A stretch of DNA of 64,000 bases from an uncultured Prevotella sp. (GCA_947170725.1 CAMVUM010000003.1:62001-126000); one strand, 5' to 3'. Shown: positions 18,954-28,606, numbered from the stretch's first letter. A program made the numbers and translations. The notes: a model not told the origin generated them from the letters alone.

Positions 18954-20399
18954 TCAGTTCTCTTCCTCCATGAGCTTCTTTCCCCACGTCTTCGACCACT
19001 TGATGAACTTGTTGATCGGACTGTTGGCCTTGCGCTCCTCCTCGCGGCGGCGTGCCTCCTCCTCAGCGGCCTCACGGGCAATGCGCTCCTCTTCTTCTTT
19101 CTTGCGGCGCGCCTCTTCCTCAAGCCTCTGCTTCTCAGCCTCTGTCGGAACAACACCGTCTCCGGGCTTGCGTGGGGTTTTGGGGCGCGCGTCTCCGGAT
19201 GCGGTGGCATTCGTTTTGGTGCTGTCGAAGAGATCTTCAGGGTCCATTTCGTCACCCGCACAATTGAGGTCGCCCTTTGCCAGCAAGCCGAGCACGGTGT
19301 TCATCATGCCGTTGCGGACGCTCACTTCGTTGTTTCCGGAAGTGATGGAATGCGTCACGAACTTCGCCGTGCGTATCTTGTCGATGTGCGTATGGTTGAC
19401 GAAGGCGCGCTCAATGTTCTTCATGTTGGAACCGCCGCCGGTCAGGATGATGCCACCGAGGAGCTTGTCGCAATATTCGGCAGGCACCTGACACCACACG
19501 TTCTCTATGATTTCCTCCATGCGGCTCTCCACAATCTCGATGAACTTGCGGCTCTCCACCTGTCTGTCGGTGTCGATAGAGAGGTGCAGAGAGTTGTCTA
19601 TGTCGTTGTTGTCGGTGTACGCGCAGCCGTATTTCAGCTTCATTTTCTCCGCGTCCGGCTCCTCCATCTGCAGCGACATGATGTCCTTGGTGATGTTGGC
19701 AGAGCCGAGTGGTATGACGGCAAGGTGGCGCAGGACGTTCTTGCTGTAGACCGAAACCGTGGTCGTGTCGGCACCGATGTCAACGAGGGCGCATCCGGAG
19801 CGCTTCTCGGCCTCCGTCAGCACGCTGTCGGCAAGGGCCAAAGGAGCGAGGAACATCTCGGCGACATTGATTCCGGCCGTCTCGAAACACTGATTGAGAT
19901 TCTTGTAGAACGTCTTCCGTTGCAGGATATTGAGAAAATTACCCTCTATCCGTGAGCACTGAATGCCGACGGGGTCAAGCTGTGCCTGCGTGTCGACCTT
20001 GTATTCCTGTACGGCGACATCGAGAATCTCCTGGTCGGAGTATTTCCAGTTGCGGTTGATGTCCATCAGTTCGTTGACCAGTTCGTTAGTCACCTTGGTC
20101 TCTGACGGCAGGTCGCGGGCAATGACGTTTCTCACGCTGCGTATGGACTGACCGCCCACACCGACGTAGACCTGTGTTATTCCGGCCTTGAGCTGTGCCT
20201 TGAGCTTGTTTACGATAGTTGTGAGGCACAGGGCTGTCTGGTCGATATTGTAGACCTTGCCCTTGCGTATGAAAGCGGAAGAGTCTTCCCTGACCACGGC
20301 AAGCACGTTGATGCTGCCGTCGAGGTTTTTCTTTCCCGCGATACCGGTCATCCTTGATGAGCCGAGTTCTATTGCTACGATAAAGTCCTTTGCTGCCAT
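18954..20399 (-). CDS. ftsA: Cell division protein FtsA
   Basis: FtsA is an actin-like ATPase that tethers FtsZ to the membrane. The 481-residue protein has actin-fold phosphate motifs (VAIELGSSRMTGIAG near the start and ALVDIGADTTTVSV near 211-224) and ILTGGGSNM for adenosine binding. After residue 390 there is a long charged region rich in E and R, ending with a short basic amphipathic segment (INKFIKWSKTWGKKLM) that likely acts as the membrane-targeting helix. The charged linker is longer than in E. coli FtsA (420 residues). It lies between ftsQ and ftsZ. Confidence 0.95.
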   Translation of the reverse strand: MAAKDFIVAIELGSSRMTGIAGKKNLDGSINVLAVVREDSSAFIRKGKVYNIDQTALCLTTIVNKLKAQLKAGITQVYVGVGGQSIRSVRNVIARDLPSETKVTNELVNELMDINRNWKYSDQEILDVAVQEYKVDTQAQLDPVGIQCSRIEGNFLNILQRKTFYKNLNQCFETAGINVAEMFLAPLALADSVLTEAEKRSGCALVDIGADTTTVSVYSKNVLRHLAVIPLGSANITKDIMSLQMEEPDAEKMKLKYGCAYTDNNDIDNSLHLSIDTDRQVESRKFIEIVESRMEEIIENVWCQVPAEYCDKLLGGIILTGGGSNMKNIERAFVNHTHIDKIRTAKFVTHSITSGNNEVSVRNGMMNTVLGLLAKGDLNCAGDEMDPEDLFDSTKTNATASGDARPKTPRKPGDGVVPTEAEKQRLEEEARRKKEEEERIAREAAEEEARRREEERKANSPINKFIKWSKTWGKKLMEEEN

Positions 20400-20434
20400 C
20401 TTATTGTCTGTTCATGTATTCTTTTCTTGTTCTT

Positions 20435-21217
20435 TCATTCCTGCGGGATGGCTGCCGCCGCCTGAGGGCGGTGCACCCGTTTCCTGCATATTATCTGGTT
20501 GTCAAACTCCAGACTGATGTATGAGTATTTGTTCCAGCCGGCGCGGTTGAGTCCGTAACGGTAGAACTTTTCCAGCCGGCGCAGTTTCCGTTCGGCATGA
20601 TAGGGTCGTCCGAGATAGACGATGTGGTCTCCTACTCTCGGAACCATCTCCACGGAGCCGTCTTCAAGGACATTCAGCTGGACGACCTGATTGCGCCAGA
20701 ACTTGTCCTTGACGATATATGCGGCCAATGGTGTGAGCACCTTTGAGGCATATCGGCGGCTGATGTGTCCCGTGGCGACGATGAGGTCGGTCGTATAGCG
20801 TGTGTTCGGCATGATGCCTCCGCGGCTGTCGATATAGTAGTCGTCGCCCGTAACCGCCTTGACGCGTATGAGCGGCATACGCTGCGTGACGCTGATGCAT
20901 ACGTGTCCGCCCATGGTCTTGTAGCACCTGGCCCGGTCTACGAACGGGCTTTTCTCCAGCGTGCCCTCTATTCTGCGCACGCTGACGGCGTCCAGAGGCT
21001 GGCCAAGCGGGTAAACTCTGTTCTGCATCAGAATCCGCTTTATCTCTTCAGAGTCGAGAAATCCTTCCACGACGTCCTCGCTGATGTCTATCCTGACCTG
21101 AGAACAGACAACACGGCTGTCGTCCGGCCTGTTGAAGACCGTGACGGCAAGCAGCAGATACACCGCCACGACGGTGTCCAGAGCGATGACCATTGTCTTT
21201 TTCCAGCTGAACGTCAT
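20435..21217 (-). CDS. ftsQ: Cell division protein FtsQ
   Basis: The 260-residue protein has one membrane helix near the start (VIALDTVVAVYLLLAVTVF, about 10-28) and a periplasmic part with a POTRA-like region (IDISEDVVEGFLDSEEIKRIL) and then the FtsQ beta domain (RMPLIRVKAVTGDDYYIDSRG). In the divisome FtsQ links early and late proteins. A longer frame begins with TTG at 21238, but ATG at 21217 gives a typical short cytoplasmic tail. It is placed between murC and ftsA as in most dcw clusters. Confidence 0.88.
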   Translation of the reverse strand: MTFSWKKTMVIALDTVVAVYLLLAVTVFNRPDDSRVVCSQVRIDISEDVVEGFLDSEEIKRILMQNRVYPLGQPLDAVSVRRIEGTLEKSPFVDRARCYKTMGGHVCISVTQRMPLIRVKAVTGDDYYIDSRGGIMPNTRYTTDLIVATGHISRRYASKVLTPLAAYIVKDKFWRNQVVQLNVLEDGSVEMVPRVGDHIVYLGRPYHAERKLRRLEKFYRYGLNRAGWNKYSYISLEFDNQIICRKRVHRPQAAAAIPQE

Positions 21218-21241
21218 TTCCTTTTTATCTTTCTGCAATAC

Positions 21242-22624
21242 CTATTCTTTCACTCTATCCTGAAGTATCCGGGCTATCTGCGGGACATAGTTGTCCAGGT
21301 CGCCGGCCCCCAGTATCATGAGCACATCGAAGTCGTGGCTGCCAACATAGGCCACTACGTCCTCTTTGTTGACCATCACTTTCTCCACACCTTCTTTCAG
21401 GCTGTCATAGATGAGCTGTGAGGTTACGCCCTCGATGGGTTTTTCCCGTGCAGGATAGATGTCGCAGAGCACAACCTCGTCAAGCAGACTGAGCGCATCG
21501 GCGAAATCGCGGTAGAAGTCGCGTGTGCGGGTATAGAGATGAGGCTGGAATATGGCCGTTATCTTCCTGTCGCGATACAGTTCGCGCAGACTGCGTGCGC
21601 TTTGCAGTATTTCTTTCGGATGGTGGGCATAGTCGCTGAGCAGCACCAGACGGTCGGTCTTTATCTTGAAGTCGAAGCGCCGTGCCACACCGCCGTATGT
21701 CTGCATTCCATAGCGCAATTCGTCGGCCGTGCAGCCTGACAGTTGGGCCATGGCCATGGCGGCAATGCCGTTCTCGATGTTGATGGGGACGGGCTGTCCG
21801 AGCCTGACTCCCTTGACACACTCTATCGGCGAGACAAAGTCGAACGTGATTTCACCGTTCTCTATGTTTATGTTTTCAGCGTGGAAGTCGCCTTCGCTGA
21901 CAGAGTATTCGTATCTGCGGACATCATCCTGCAAGCGTTCCTCGACGCGCAGTCCGCGGCGGACAATGAGCGCGCCGCCCGGCTGGATGAGCGACGTATA
22001 GTGGGCGAAGCTCTCCAGATAGGCCTCTTCCGTACCGTAGATGTCGAGATGATCGGCGTCGGCGGAGGTGATGACGCTTATCCAGGGCCGCAGCCAGTGA
22101 AAGGAGCGGTCGAACTCGTCGGCCTCAATGACTACATAGTCGCTCTTGCTGAGGATATGGTTTGTCCCGTAGTTCTTCGATATGCCTCCGAGGAAGGCGT
22201 TGCAGTCCATGGCGCTCTGGTGCATTATATGGGCACACATGGTCGACGTGGTGGTCTTGCCGTGGGTTCCGGCCACGCACAGCGCACGGTGGGAACGCGC
22301 AATGGTTCCGAGAACCTGCGCACGCTTCTGTATTTCAAATCCGCCCTCGCGGAAGAAGACCAGTTCCTTGTGGTCGGCGGGTATGGCGGGGGTGTAGACA
22401 ACGAGACATGTCTGCGGATTGCGGCAGACGTGGGGTATCTCCTTGACATCCTCTTCATAGTGGAGGAGCATGCCCTCGCATTCAAGTCTGTGGGTCAGTT
22501 CGGTCGGTGTCTTGTCATATCCGGCCACGACGATGCCGCGGCTGATGAAGTAGCGGGCGATGGCGCTCATACCGATGCCGCCGGCGCCCACGAAATAGAC
22601 TGATTTTATGTCTTTGAGTTCCAT
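21242..22624 (-). CDS. murC: UDP-N-acetylmuramate--L-alanine ligase
   Basis: MurC adds L-alanine to UDP-MurNAc, the first amino-acid step of the peptidoglycan stem. The 460-residue protein has the N-terminal Rossmann motif GAGGIGMS (13-20), the ATP loop GTHGKTT (119-125), and the later DYAHHPKEI motif of Mur ligases. The longer frame starts 29 codons earlier; ATG at 22624 fits the MurC N-terminus (MELKDIKSVYFVGAGG). It follows murG by 83 bases and precedes ftsQ. Confidence 0.96.
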   Translation of the reverse strand: MELKDIKSVYFVGAGGIGMSAIARYFISRGIVVAGYDKTPTELTHRLECEGMLLHYEEDVKEIPHVCRNPQTCLVVYTPAIPADHKELVFFREGGFEIQKRAQVLGTIARSHRALCVAGTHGKTTTSTMCAHIMHQSAMDCNAFLGGISKNYGTNHILSKSDYVVIEADEFDRSFHWLRPWISVITSADADHLDIYGTEEAYLESFAHYTSLIQPGGALIVRRGLRVEERLQDDVRRYEYSVSEGDFHAENINIENGEITFDFVSPIECVKGVRLGQPVPINIENGIAAMAMAQLSGCTADELRYGMQTYGGVARRFDFKIKTDRLVLLSDYAHHPKEILQSARSLRELYRDRKITAIFQPHLYTRTRDFYRDFADALSLLDEVVLCDIYPAREKPIEGVTSQLIYDSLKEGVEKVMVNKEDVVAYVGSHDFDVLMILGAGDLDNYVPQIARILQDRVKE

Positions 22625-22707
22625 TTTTTTCTTTAATTGGTTATGGGAGAGATGGGAGTAACGGAAGATTCGGGGATGGGTTCCGCCCCGGCATATCCGC
22701 CACGCCG

Positions 22708-23826
22708 TCATTTTCCCTCTGCAAGGCGGATTACCTCCCTGGCTATTGTCTCGGCCGAATCGGGGAGGGCCATTTTGAGTATGTTCTCGCTCAGTCGGGC
22801 CAGCTGCCTGCCGTCGGCAACGGTCTCAAGGGCGAGCTTCAGGAGCGTGTCGGGCGCTTCGGCGTCCCTGACGCAAATGGCTGCGCCGCGGTCCACGAGC
22901 GCCATGGCGTTCTTGGTCTGATGGTCTTCGGCCACATTGGGACTGGGAACGAGGATGACCGGCTTGCCTATCAGGCAGAACTCGGAAATGCTGCTCGCTC
23001 CGGCACGGCTGATGACGAGGTCGGCCGCACGGTAGGCGGCGCCCATGTCGGTGATGAAGTCTGTCACGTGGAGATTCTCCGGACAGCCCTTTGCAGCCAG
23101 CTCTTGGGCAATGGCCTTGCTGTAGTATTTTCCTGTCTGCCAGACAAACTGGACGTCGCCGGCGGCCGCAACCATGTCGAGATGGCGCAGGACGCTCTCG
23201 TTGACCGTGCGTGCTCCGAGACTTCCGCCCACGAGAACGATTGTTTTCTTCTCAGGGTCAAGTCCAAACGCCTGGCGGGCCTCGCCTGGAGTCATCCGGC
23301 TCTCAATGAGCGACTGACGCACGGGATTGCCCGTCTTCATCAGCTTTCCGGCCGGGAAAAAGCGTTCCATTCCGTCGTATGCGACACATATCCTGTCGGC
23401 TCCGGAGGCCAGCATCTTGTTGGTCACGCCGGCATAGGAATTCTGCTCTTGAATCAAACATGGGATACCCATGGCATGGGCCGCCTTCAGCGTGGCCGCA
23501 CTGGCATAGCCGCCTACGCCGACGGCCGCCATCGGGCGGAAGTCGCGGATTGTGCGGCGCACCATGCGCTTGCTTTTCAGGAAGTCCATCAGCACGCCGA
23601 TATTGCGCGGCGACCACAAAGGACGTATCAGTCCGCGGACCGGAAGTCCCACAATTTCGTAGCCCTCGCGGGGCACCCGCTCCATCTCCATCCGGCCCAA
23701 GGCACCTACAAACAGTATCTTGGCGTCGGGGCGCAAGACCTTGACGGCGTTGGCAATAGACACGGCCGGAAAGATGTGGCCGCCCGTTCCGCCTCCGCTG
23801 ATGACTATTCTCAATTCGTTGCTCAT
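22708..23826 (-). CDS. murG: Lipid II synthase MurG
   Basis: MurG transfers GlcNAc from UDP-GlcNAc to lipid I, giving lipid II, at the inner face of the membrane. The 372-residue GT-B glycosyltransferase begins with the glycine-rich loop SGGGTGGHIFPA and has the second loop VGGSLGARTVNE near 188-199, both diagnostic. Its promoter-like box TAATTTTG is at 23854-23861, at the end of a 738-base gap after ftsW, so murG may begin a second transcript within the cluster. Confidence 0.96.
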   Translation of the reverse strand: MSNELRIVISGGGTGGHIFPAVSIANAVKVLRPDAKILFVGALGRMEMERVPREGYEIVGLPVRGLIRPLWSPRNIGVLMDFLKSKRMVRRTIRDFRPMAAVGVGGYASAATLKAAHAMGIPCLIQEQNSYAGVTNKMLASGADRICVAYDGMERFFPAGKLMKTGNPVRQSLIESRMTPGEARQAFGLDPEKKTIVLVGGSLGARTVNESVLRHLDMVAAAGDVQFVWQTGKYYSKAIAQELAAKGCPENLHVTDFITDMGAAYRAADLVISRAGASSISEFCLIGKPVILVPSPNVAEDHQTKNAMALVDRGAAICVRDAEAPDTLLKLALETVADGRQLARLSENILKMALPDSAETIAREVIRLAEGK

Positions 23827-23853
23827 ACCTCTTTATAAAAGTGTAGTATTCTG

Positions 23854-23861
23854 CAAAATTA
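23854..23861 (-). promoter_or_regulatory. TAnnTTTG box ahead of murG
   Basis: The minus strand reads TAATTTTG, 28 bases before the murG start. No exact upstream TTTG is present. Confidence 0.5.
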
Positions 23862-24167
23862 GTAATTTTCTTCCGTCCACACTAATTTTATGCCGTAATT
23901 TTTTCGCATCATCCGTTTTGCCGACACCCGTGTCTTTTCTCCGTTACGCCGCCAACACACCTCGATATTATCAAAATATCGGTCAAAACGACAGGCTCTT
24001 TCCTGTCTATCGGTTCTGAACTATCACGACTTCTGTTTTTCCAGAAACACGCCTGAGAGAAAATTCCGTCCTGAGGGGCAAAAAAATGCCATTTTCTTAG
24101 TTCCGACATAACTTACTGCCTATCATCAACTTACAGGAAACCATCCTTTCCACCACCCTTTCCCCTT

Positions 24168-24280
24168 CTTGCCGTAAGGCTCTCCCGACCTCGCCGTAAG
24201 GGCCCCGTTGCATGACAACGGGGCCGTAGTTGCACGACAACGACGGCCTTTTCGCAACCCCGGGAGAGCCTTACGGCAAG
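24168..24280. repeat. Nested inverted repeat (CCGTAAGGCTCTCCCG family)
   Basis: Outer arms 24168-24187 and 24261-24280 are perfect 20-bp inverse copies (CTTGCCGTAAGGCTCTCCCG). Inside lies a 10-bp perfect stem GGCCCCGTTG/CAACGGGGCC (24201-24225). Related words (CTCTCCCG, CCGTAAGG, CCCCGTTGCA) occur at 34881-34978. This is probably a small nonautonomous or REP-like element. Confidence 0.75.
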
Positions 24281-24470
24281 ACGACAACGCGCAAATCTTC
24301 ATTTTCCGACGCCTTTTCCGCGTTTTCATCACGTATTTTCGAGGATGCCGGGAGAACGGAAATTCAGAATAAAGAGGACAGGACATGCCGTTTACGGTTA
24401 AGAAACCATGGTCAAAAATCAAGAAAAAACATCGGAGGAAAGCAGGAAGATTGAATGGTAAGAAAACAAA

Positions 24471-24539
24471 GCAGGGACATATTCCTGTATTTACCCATCC
24501 GCCATTTGGTTGCGGACAAATACTGGAATATGTCCCTAC
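24471..24539. repeat. Palindromic element (GTAGGGACAT family), copy 2
   Basis: The left arm GCAGGGACATATTCCTGTATTT and the right arm, read inversely GTAGGGACATATTCCAGTATTT, pair around a short centre. The right arm continues inward as GTCCGCAACC, matching copy 1 at 14918-14986. It sits 25 bases after the ftsW stop codon. Confidence 0.75.
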
Positions 24540-24564
24540 GGTTGTTTACACCCGCTCCGGAAAA

Positions 24565-25836
24565 TCACATCTCCTCTGCCACAGGCTTCTTCTTCGCCGA
24601 ACGGCTGACGCTCAATATCGCTCCAATATATGCACAGTTGATGATTGTCGACGTACCGCCCTTGCTTATCAGCGGCAGCGGCTGGCCCGTTACGGGCATA
24701 AGACCGACGGCCACCAACATGTTGAACGTAGCCTGGACGACAAGAAGCAGGGCCAGCCCCATGACCAGCATGGCCGGGAAATAGTTCTCGCAACGGTTGG
24801 CAATGCGTGCCGTGCGGAAGAGCAGGACTATATAGAGCAGGACAACAAAACCCGCGCCGAGAATGCCCAGTTCCTCAATGATGATGGCATAGATGAAGTC
24901 GGAAAACGCCTGGGCGAGGAAATCACGCTCTACGGAGTTGCCCGGTCCCTGACCGATGACATTGCTCGAAACGATGGCGATATTGGCGTGGGCCACCTGA
25001 GCGTCCTTGTCAAGGTCATAGTCCTTGGGCGCCACCTCCTCATTGTCAAGAAACTTAACGATACGGGCCTTCCACGTGTCGGCGCGGTGGAACATCTTGG
25101 CTATCGCGCCCTCGTCCTTTTTCTTTCCCGCGGCGGCATCATCGGCGTTTTCGGCCGTCTTATGGATGTCGACGACCTCTGTCTTAACCTGCGACACCTT
25201 CTCGTCCTTGGTGTGGCCGACGAGCATGATGAACATCAGACCCAGCGCCGCAGTAGCCAGCACACCGCCCATGAGCTTGCCCAGCTGGACGTATGGCACG
25301 CGGCCTATGAACATCATCAGGAACACCACAATGGCCAGCAGCAGCGCCGTGGAGAGATTTTCGAGCATAATGAGGAAACAGATGGGGACGGCCAGGGCCA
25401 TGACAAAGCCGAATGCCTTGCGGTCGGCACCGCTCTCATGCTGCATGGCACTGAGAATCTGGGCTTCGGCCAGCACCATAGTTCCCTTGGCTATCTCCGA
25501 CGGCTGGAACGTGAAGCCGAGAATGGAGATGACGCGCTGCGCTCCGTTGATGTCCTCACCGGCGAAGAGCACCCATAGCAGAGTCACGAACGACGCTCCG
25601 AGCAGGAACGGGGTCATGAGCTTGAAATAACGGCAGGGGATGTTCATGGTGATTACGGCAATCACCAGTCCGGCAATGATTGTTCCCGAGTGATAGATAA
25701 TCGGACCGATGAAGTTTCCCTTCTTGTATGTCAGACCGCTCGAAGCACTGAACACCTCAACGATACTGATGACACACAGGAAGAAAAACACCATCCAGAT
25801 GCCTTTGTCTCCTTTGAATATGTTGCTTATCTTCAT
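24565..25836 (-). CDS. ftsW: Lipid II polymerase FtsW (SEDS family)
   Basis: SEDS proteins polymerise glycan strands from lipid II with their partner class B penicillin-binding protein (here FtsI). The 423-residue protein has about ten hydrophobic helices, the FQPSEIAK motif in the first half, and GLMPVTGQPLPLISKGGTS near the end, both diagnostic. A hydrophilic insert of about 70 residues rich in K, D and E (after VGHTKDEK) separates the middle helices and is longer than in E. coli. ATG at 25836 begins at the first cytoplasmic segment; the frame extends 16 codons upstream into repeat DNA. Confidence 0.92.
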   Translation of the reverse strand: MKISNIFKGDKGIWMVFFFLCVISIVEVFSASSGLTYKKGNFIGPIIYHSGTIIAGLVIAVITMNIPCRYFKLMTPFLLGASFVTLLWVLFAGEDINGAQRVISILGFTFQPSEIAKGTMVLAEAQILSAMQHESGADRKAFGFVMALAVPICFLIMLENLSTALLLAIVVFLMMFIGRVPYVQLGKLMGGVLATAALGLMFIMLVGHTKDEKVSQVKTEVVDIHKTAENADDAAAGKKKDEGAIAKMFHRADTWKARIVKFLDNEEVAPKDYDLDKDAQVAHANIAIVSSNVIGQGPGNSVERDFLAQAFSDFIYAIIIEELGILGAGFVVLLYIVLLFRTARIANRCENYFPAMLVMGLALLLVVQATFNMLVAVGLMPVTGQPLPLISKGGTSTIINCAYIGAILSVSRSAKKKPVAEEM

Positions 25837-25861
25837 TTTAAAGAGTGCCGCCACCCCAATA

Positions 25862-25906
25862 GGCCCCACCCCGCCTCTCCCCAAAGGAAGGGTGCCTGCG
25901 GGATGA
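25862..25906 (+). repeat. Interspersed GC-rich repeat, copy 2
   Basis: It has the pattern GGCCCC, spacer, GCCTCTCC, CAAAGGAAGGG, TGCCTGCGGGATGA and matches the copies at 6057-6101 and 30129-30174. It lies between murD and ftsW. Confidence 0.6.
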
Positions 25907-25999
25907 AACCAACGGGAGGGAGCCTACGGGATGAAGGATGTTTCCCACATCTGCATATCAAGCTCCCTCTCCTCGGTAGAGTTGGGGGTGGGTTTGGGG

Positions 26000-27328
26000 T
26001 TATTGGGTTACTAAACGTTTGAATTGCTCCCCTCTGTCCTCCATGTTCCTGAACAGGTCGAAGCTGGCGCAGCACGGGCTCAGCAGTACCGTGTCACCCG
26101 GACGGGCCATGCGACGGCAGGCCTCAACACATTCGGCCATCGAGTGGGTGTCGCTCACGGGAATTCCCATATCGTCGAAAGAGGCGTGGAGCTTGGCATT
26201 GTCGGCACCGAGATAAACCAGTCCGACACACTTCTCGCTGATGAGCGGACGCAGCACGCTGTAGTCGTTGCCCTTGTCGCGCCCGCCGACAATGAGGACA
26301 ACGGGCGTAGTCATGCTCTCCAGAGCATAGTAACAGGCGTCGACGTTGGTTGCCTTAGAATCGTTGACATAGTGAACTCCGCCAACCGTTCCCACGCGTT
26401 CCAGACGATGCTCCACACCGGGGAAGGTTCTCAGCCCACGGCCGATGGCCTCGTCGCTGATGCCGGCAGAGGCTGCGGCAAGGCCGGCGGCCATGCTGTT
26501 GTACATGTTGTGACGGCCGCGCAGACTCAGTTCGGCCGTCGGCATGGAGAAGACCGTAGGGCGGTCTATTACATAACGGCCGTCGGCAAGCCATGCGGCG
26601 GACAGCGGCTCACGCTCGTCGGAGAACGGACAGAGCATGGCCTCGATATCATAGCGCTCTATCTCGCGGCTGACAATGGGATCGCCGCTCCAGTAGATGA
26701 ACGTGTCGGCAGACGTCTGGTTGCGGATGATGCGCATCTTGGCGTCGGTATAGTTCTGCATGGAGTTGTCGTAGCGGTCGAGATGGTCAGGCGTGATGTT
26801 GAGCAGCACGGCGATGTCGGCACGGAAGTCGTACATGTTGTCCAGCTGGAACGAGCTAAGCTCGATGACATACCACTCGTGCGGTTCCTCGGCCACCTGC
26901 AGGGCGAGCGACCGTCCGATGTTTCCGGCCAGCCCGGCGTCGATGCCGGCCTCGCGGAAAATGTGGTATATGAGCGAGGTGGTCGTGGTTTTGCCGTTGC
27001 TTCCGGTGATGCAGACCATGCGGGCGTCGGTGTAACGGCCCGCAAACTCAATCTCACTGATGATGCCGATGCCGCGCTCCTTTGCCTTACGCACCACCGG
27101 GGCGGTGTCGGGAATACCCGGACTCTTTATTATCTCGTCGGCATTTAGAATAAGTTCTTCCGTATGGCGACCCTCCTCCCATGCGATTGCACGGTCGTCA
27201 AGCATCTTCTTATACTTGTCGCTGATGGCAGACATGTCCGAAACGAACACGTCGAAACCCTCCTTCTTTGCCAGCACGGCAGCACCTGCACCGCTCTCGC
27301 CGGCTCCCAATATGACTATTCTCTTCAT
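26000..27328 (-). CDS. murD: UDP-N-acetylmuramoylalanine--D-glutamate ligase
   Basis: MurD adds D-glutamate to UDP-MurNAc-L-Ala. The 442-residue protein starts with a Rossmann loop (VILGAGESG), carries the ATP loop GSNGKTTTT near 110, and has the NDSKATN and VLLSPCCASFD motifs specific to MurD. ATG at 27328 is the natural start, 6 bases after the mraY stop. It precedes ftsW after a 163-base spacer that contains repeat DNA. Confidence 0.96.
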   Translation of the reverse strand: MKRIVILGAGESGAGAAVLAKKEGFDVFVSDMSAISDKYKKMLDDRAIAWEEGRHTEELILNADEIIKSPGIPDTAPVVRKAKERGIGIISEIEFAGRYTDARMVCITGSNGKTTTTSLIYHIFREAGIDAGLAGNIGRSLALQVAEEPHEWYVIELSSFQLDNMYDFRADIAVLLNITPDHLDRYDNSMQNYTDAKMRIIRNQTSADTFIYWSGDPIVSREIERYDIEAMLCPFSDEREPLSAAWLADGRYVIDRPTVFSMPTAELSLRGRHNMYNSMAAGLAAASAGISDEAIGRGLRTFPGVEHRLERVGTVGGVHYVNDSKATNVDACYYALESMTTPVVLIVGGRDKGNDYSVLRPLISEKCVGLVYLGADNAKLHASFDDMGIPVSDTHSMAECVEACRRMARPGDTVLLSPCCASFDLFRNMEDRGEQFKRLVTQ

Positions 27329-27334
27329 CTTTCG

Positions 27335-28606
27335 TTATCTTATCTTCAATGTTATAATTGTCATTGCGGCCAGAATGATGGTCACAATCCAGAAGCGGAT
27401 GGTTATCTTCGATTCATGAACGACATTGCCGGAACCTTTCAGCAGGTAACGGCATTCGGGATCGAGCTGGCAGTCCTGCGTGCGGAAGGCGTCGTGGATG
27501 GGCGTCCGGCGGAAGATGCGCTGCTTGATGCCGCGGCGCTTGCCCATCTTGTAGTACCATACTTGCATCATCACGCTGAGACTCTCGACGAAGAAGATGC
27601 CGCAGAGGATGGGCAACATCAGCTCTTTATGGATGATTATGGCACAGACGGCAATGATGCCGCCGATGGTCAGCGAGCCTGTATCACCCATGAAGATCTG
27701 CGCAGGATAGGCATTATACCAAAGAAAACCTATCAGCGCGCCGACAAAGGCACACGCGAAGACCACCAGTTCCTGGCTGCCGGGGATATACATGATGTTC
27801 AGATAGGACGCAAACTCGATGTGGCTGGAGACGTATGCGAATATGCCCAACGCCACACCGATAATCGCCGAGACTCCCGCACACATGCCGTCCATGCCGT
27901 CGTTGAGGTTCGCGCCGTTGCTGACGGCCGTCACCACAAGAATGGTCATGACGACAAAGAGAATCCATCCGGCCGCCGTCTTATACTTGCCGCAGAACGC
28001 CATCACCTCAGAATAGTCCAGATTGTGGCCCTTGACAAATGGGATGGTCGTCTTCAGCGACTTCGTGGCCTCGCTGCTGTGCTTGACCACGAGTTCCTGA
28101 GTCTGCTTTTTCTCAATCTCGACATTCTCACGGATCTTCGCGTCAGGGCTAAGATAGAGCACAAGACCGACGATAAGGCCGAGACCTACCTGCCCGACAA
28201 TCTTGAACTTGCCCTTCAGTCCTTCCTTGTCGTGACGGAATATCTTGATGTAATCGTCCAATCCGCCAAGCACTCCGAGCCAGACGGTGGTGATGATCAT
28301 CAGTATCAGATAGATGTTGCGCATACGGCCGAGCAGCAGGATGGGCAGCAGGATGGCCACGATGATAATCACGCCGCCCATCGAGGGAACGCCGATCTTA
28401 TTGACTCCGAACGGGTCGATGGCCTTGTCGCGCTGTGTCTCTGTGATTTGTTTGCGCTTGAGATATTTTATGAACTTCTCGCCGAACCACGCCGATATTA
28501 TCAGCGACAGTATAAGGGCCAACAGGGCGCGGAACGAGATGTACGACCAGATGTGCGCTCCGGGTATTCCGAACTGGTCGAGAAAGCGGAAGAGATAATA
28601 CAGCAT
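27335..28606 (-). CDS. mraY: Phospho-N-acetylmuramoyl-pentapeptide transferase
   Basis: MraY joins the UDP-linked pentapeptide to undecaprenyl phosphate, making lipid I in the inner membrane. The 423-residue protein has about ten membrane helices and the conserved motifs GGVIIIVAI, the aspartate motif GGLDDYIK, NLNDGMDGMCAG and FMGDTGSL. It is longer than the E. coli enzyme (360), mostly because of a soluble insert of about 50 residues after helix 5 (near SPDAKIRENVEIEKK), as often seen in Bacteroidetes. It lies between murE and murD. Confidence 0.96.
   Translation of the reverse strand: MLYYLFRFLDQFGIPGAHIWSYISFRALLALILSLIISAWFGEKFIKYLKRKQITETQRDKAIDPFGVNKIGVPSMGGVIIIVAILLPILLLGRMRNIYLILMIITTVWLGVLGGLDDYIKIFRHDKEGLKGKFKIVGQVGLGLIVGLVLYLSPDAKIRENVEIEKKQTQELVVKHSSEATKSLKTTIPFVKGHNLDYSEVMAFCGKYKTAAGWILFVVMTILVVTAVSNGANLNDGMDGMCAGVSAIIGVALGIFAYVSSHIEFASYLNIMYIPGSQELVVFACAFVGALIGFLWYNAYPAQIFMGDTGSLTIGGIIAVCAIIIHKELMLPILCGIFFVESLSVMMQVWYYKMGKRRGIKQRIFRRTPIHDAFRTQDCQLDPECRYLLKGSGNVVHESKITIRFWIVTIILAAMTIITLKIR

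Larger units (their letters stand above)
23827..24564. other. Gap between ftsW and murG filled with palindromic repeats
   Basis: No gene is supported in these 738 bases. They hold a TAATTTTG promoter box for murG (23854-23861), a nested inverted repeat (24168-24280), and the second copy of the GTAGGGACAT palindrome (24471-24539). The gap interrupts an otherwise tightly packed cluster, so it looks like the site of repeat insertion. Confidence 0.7.
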
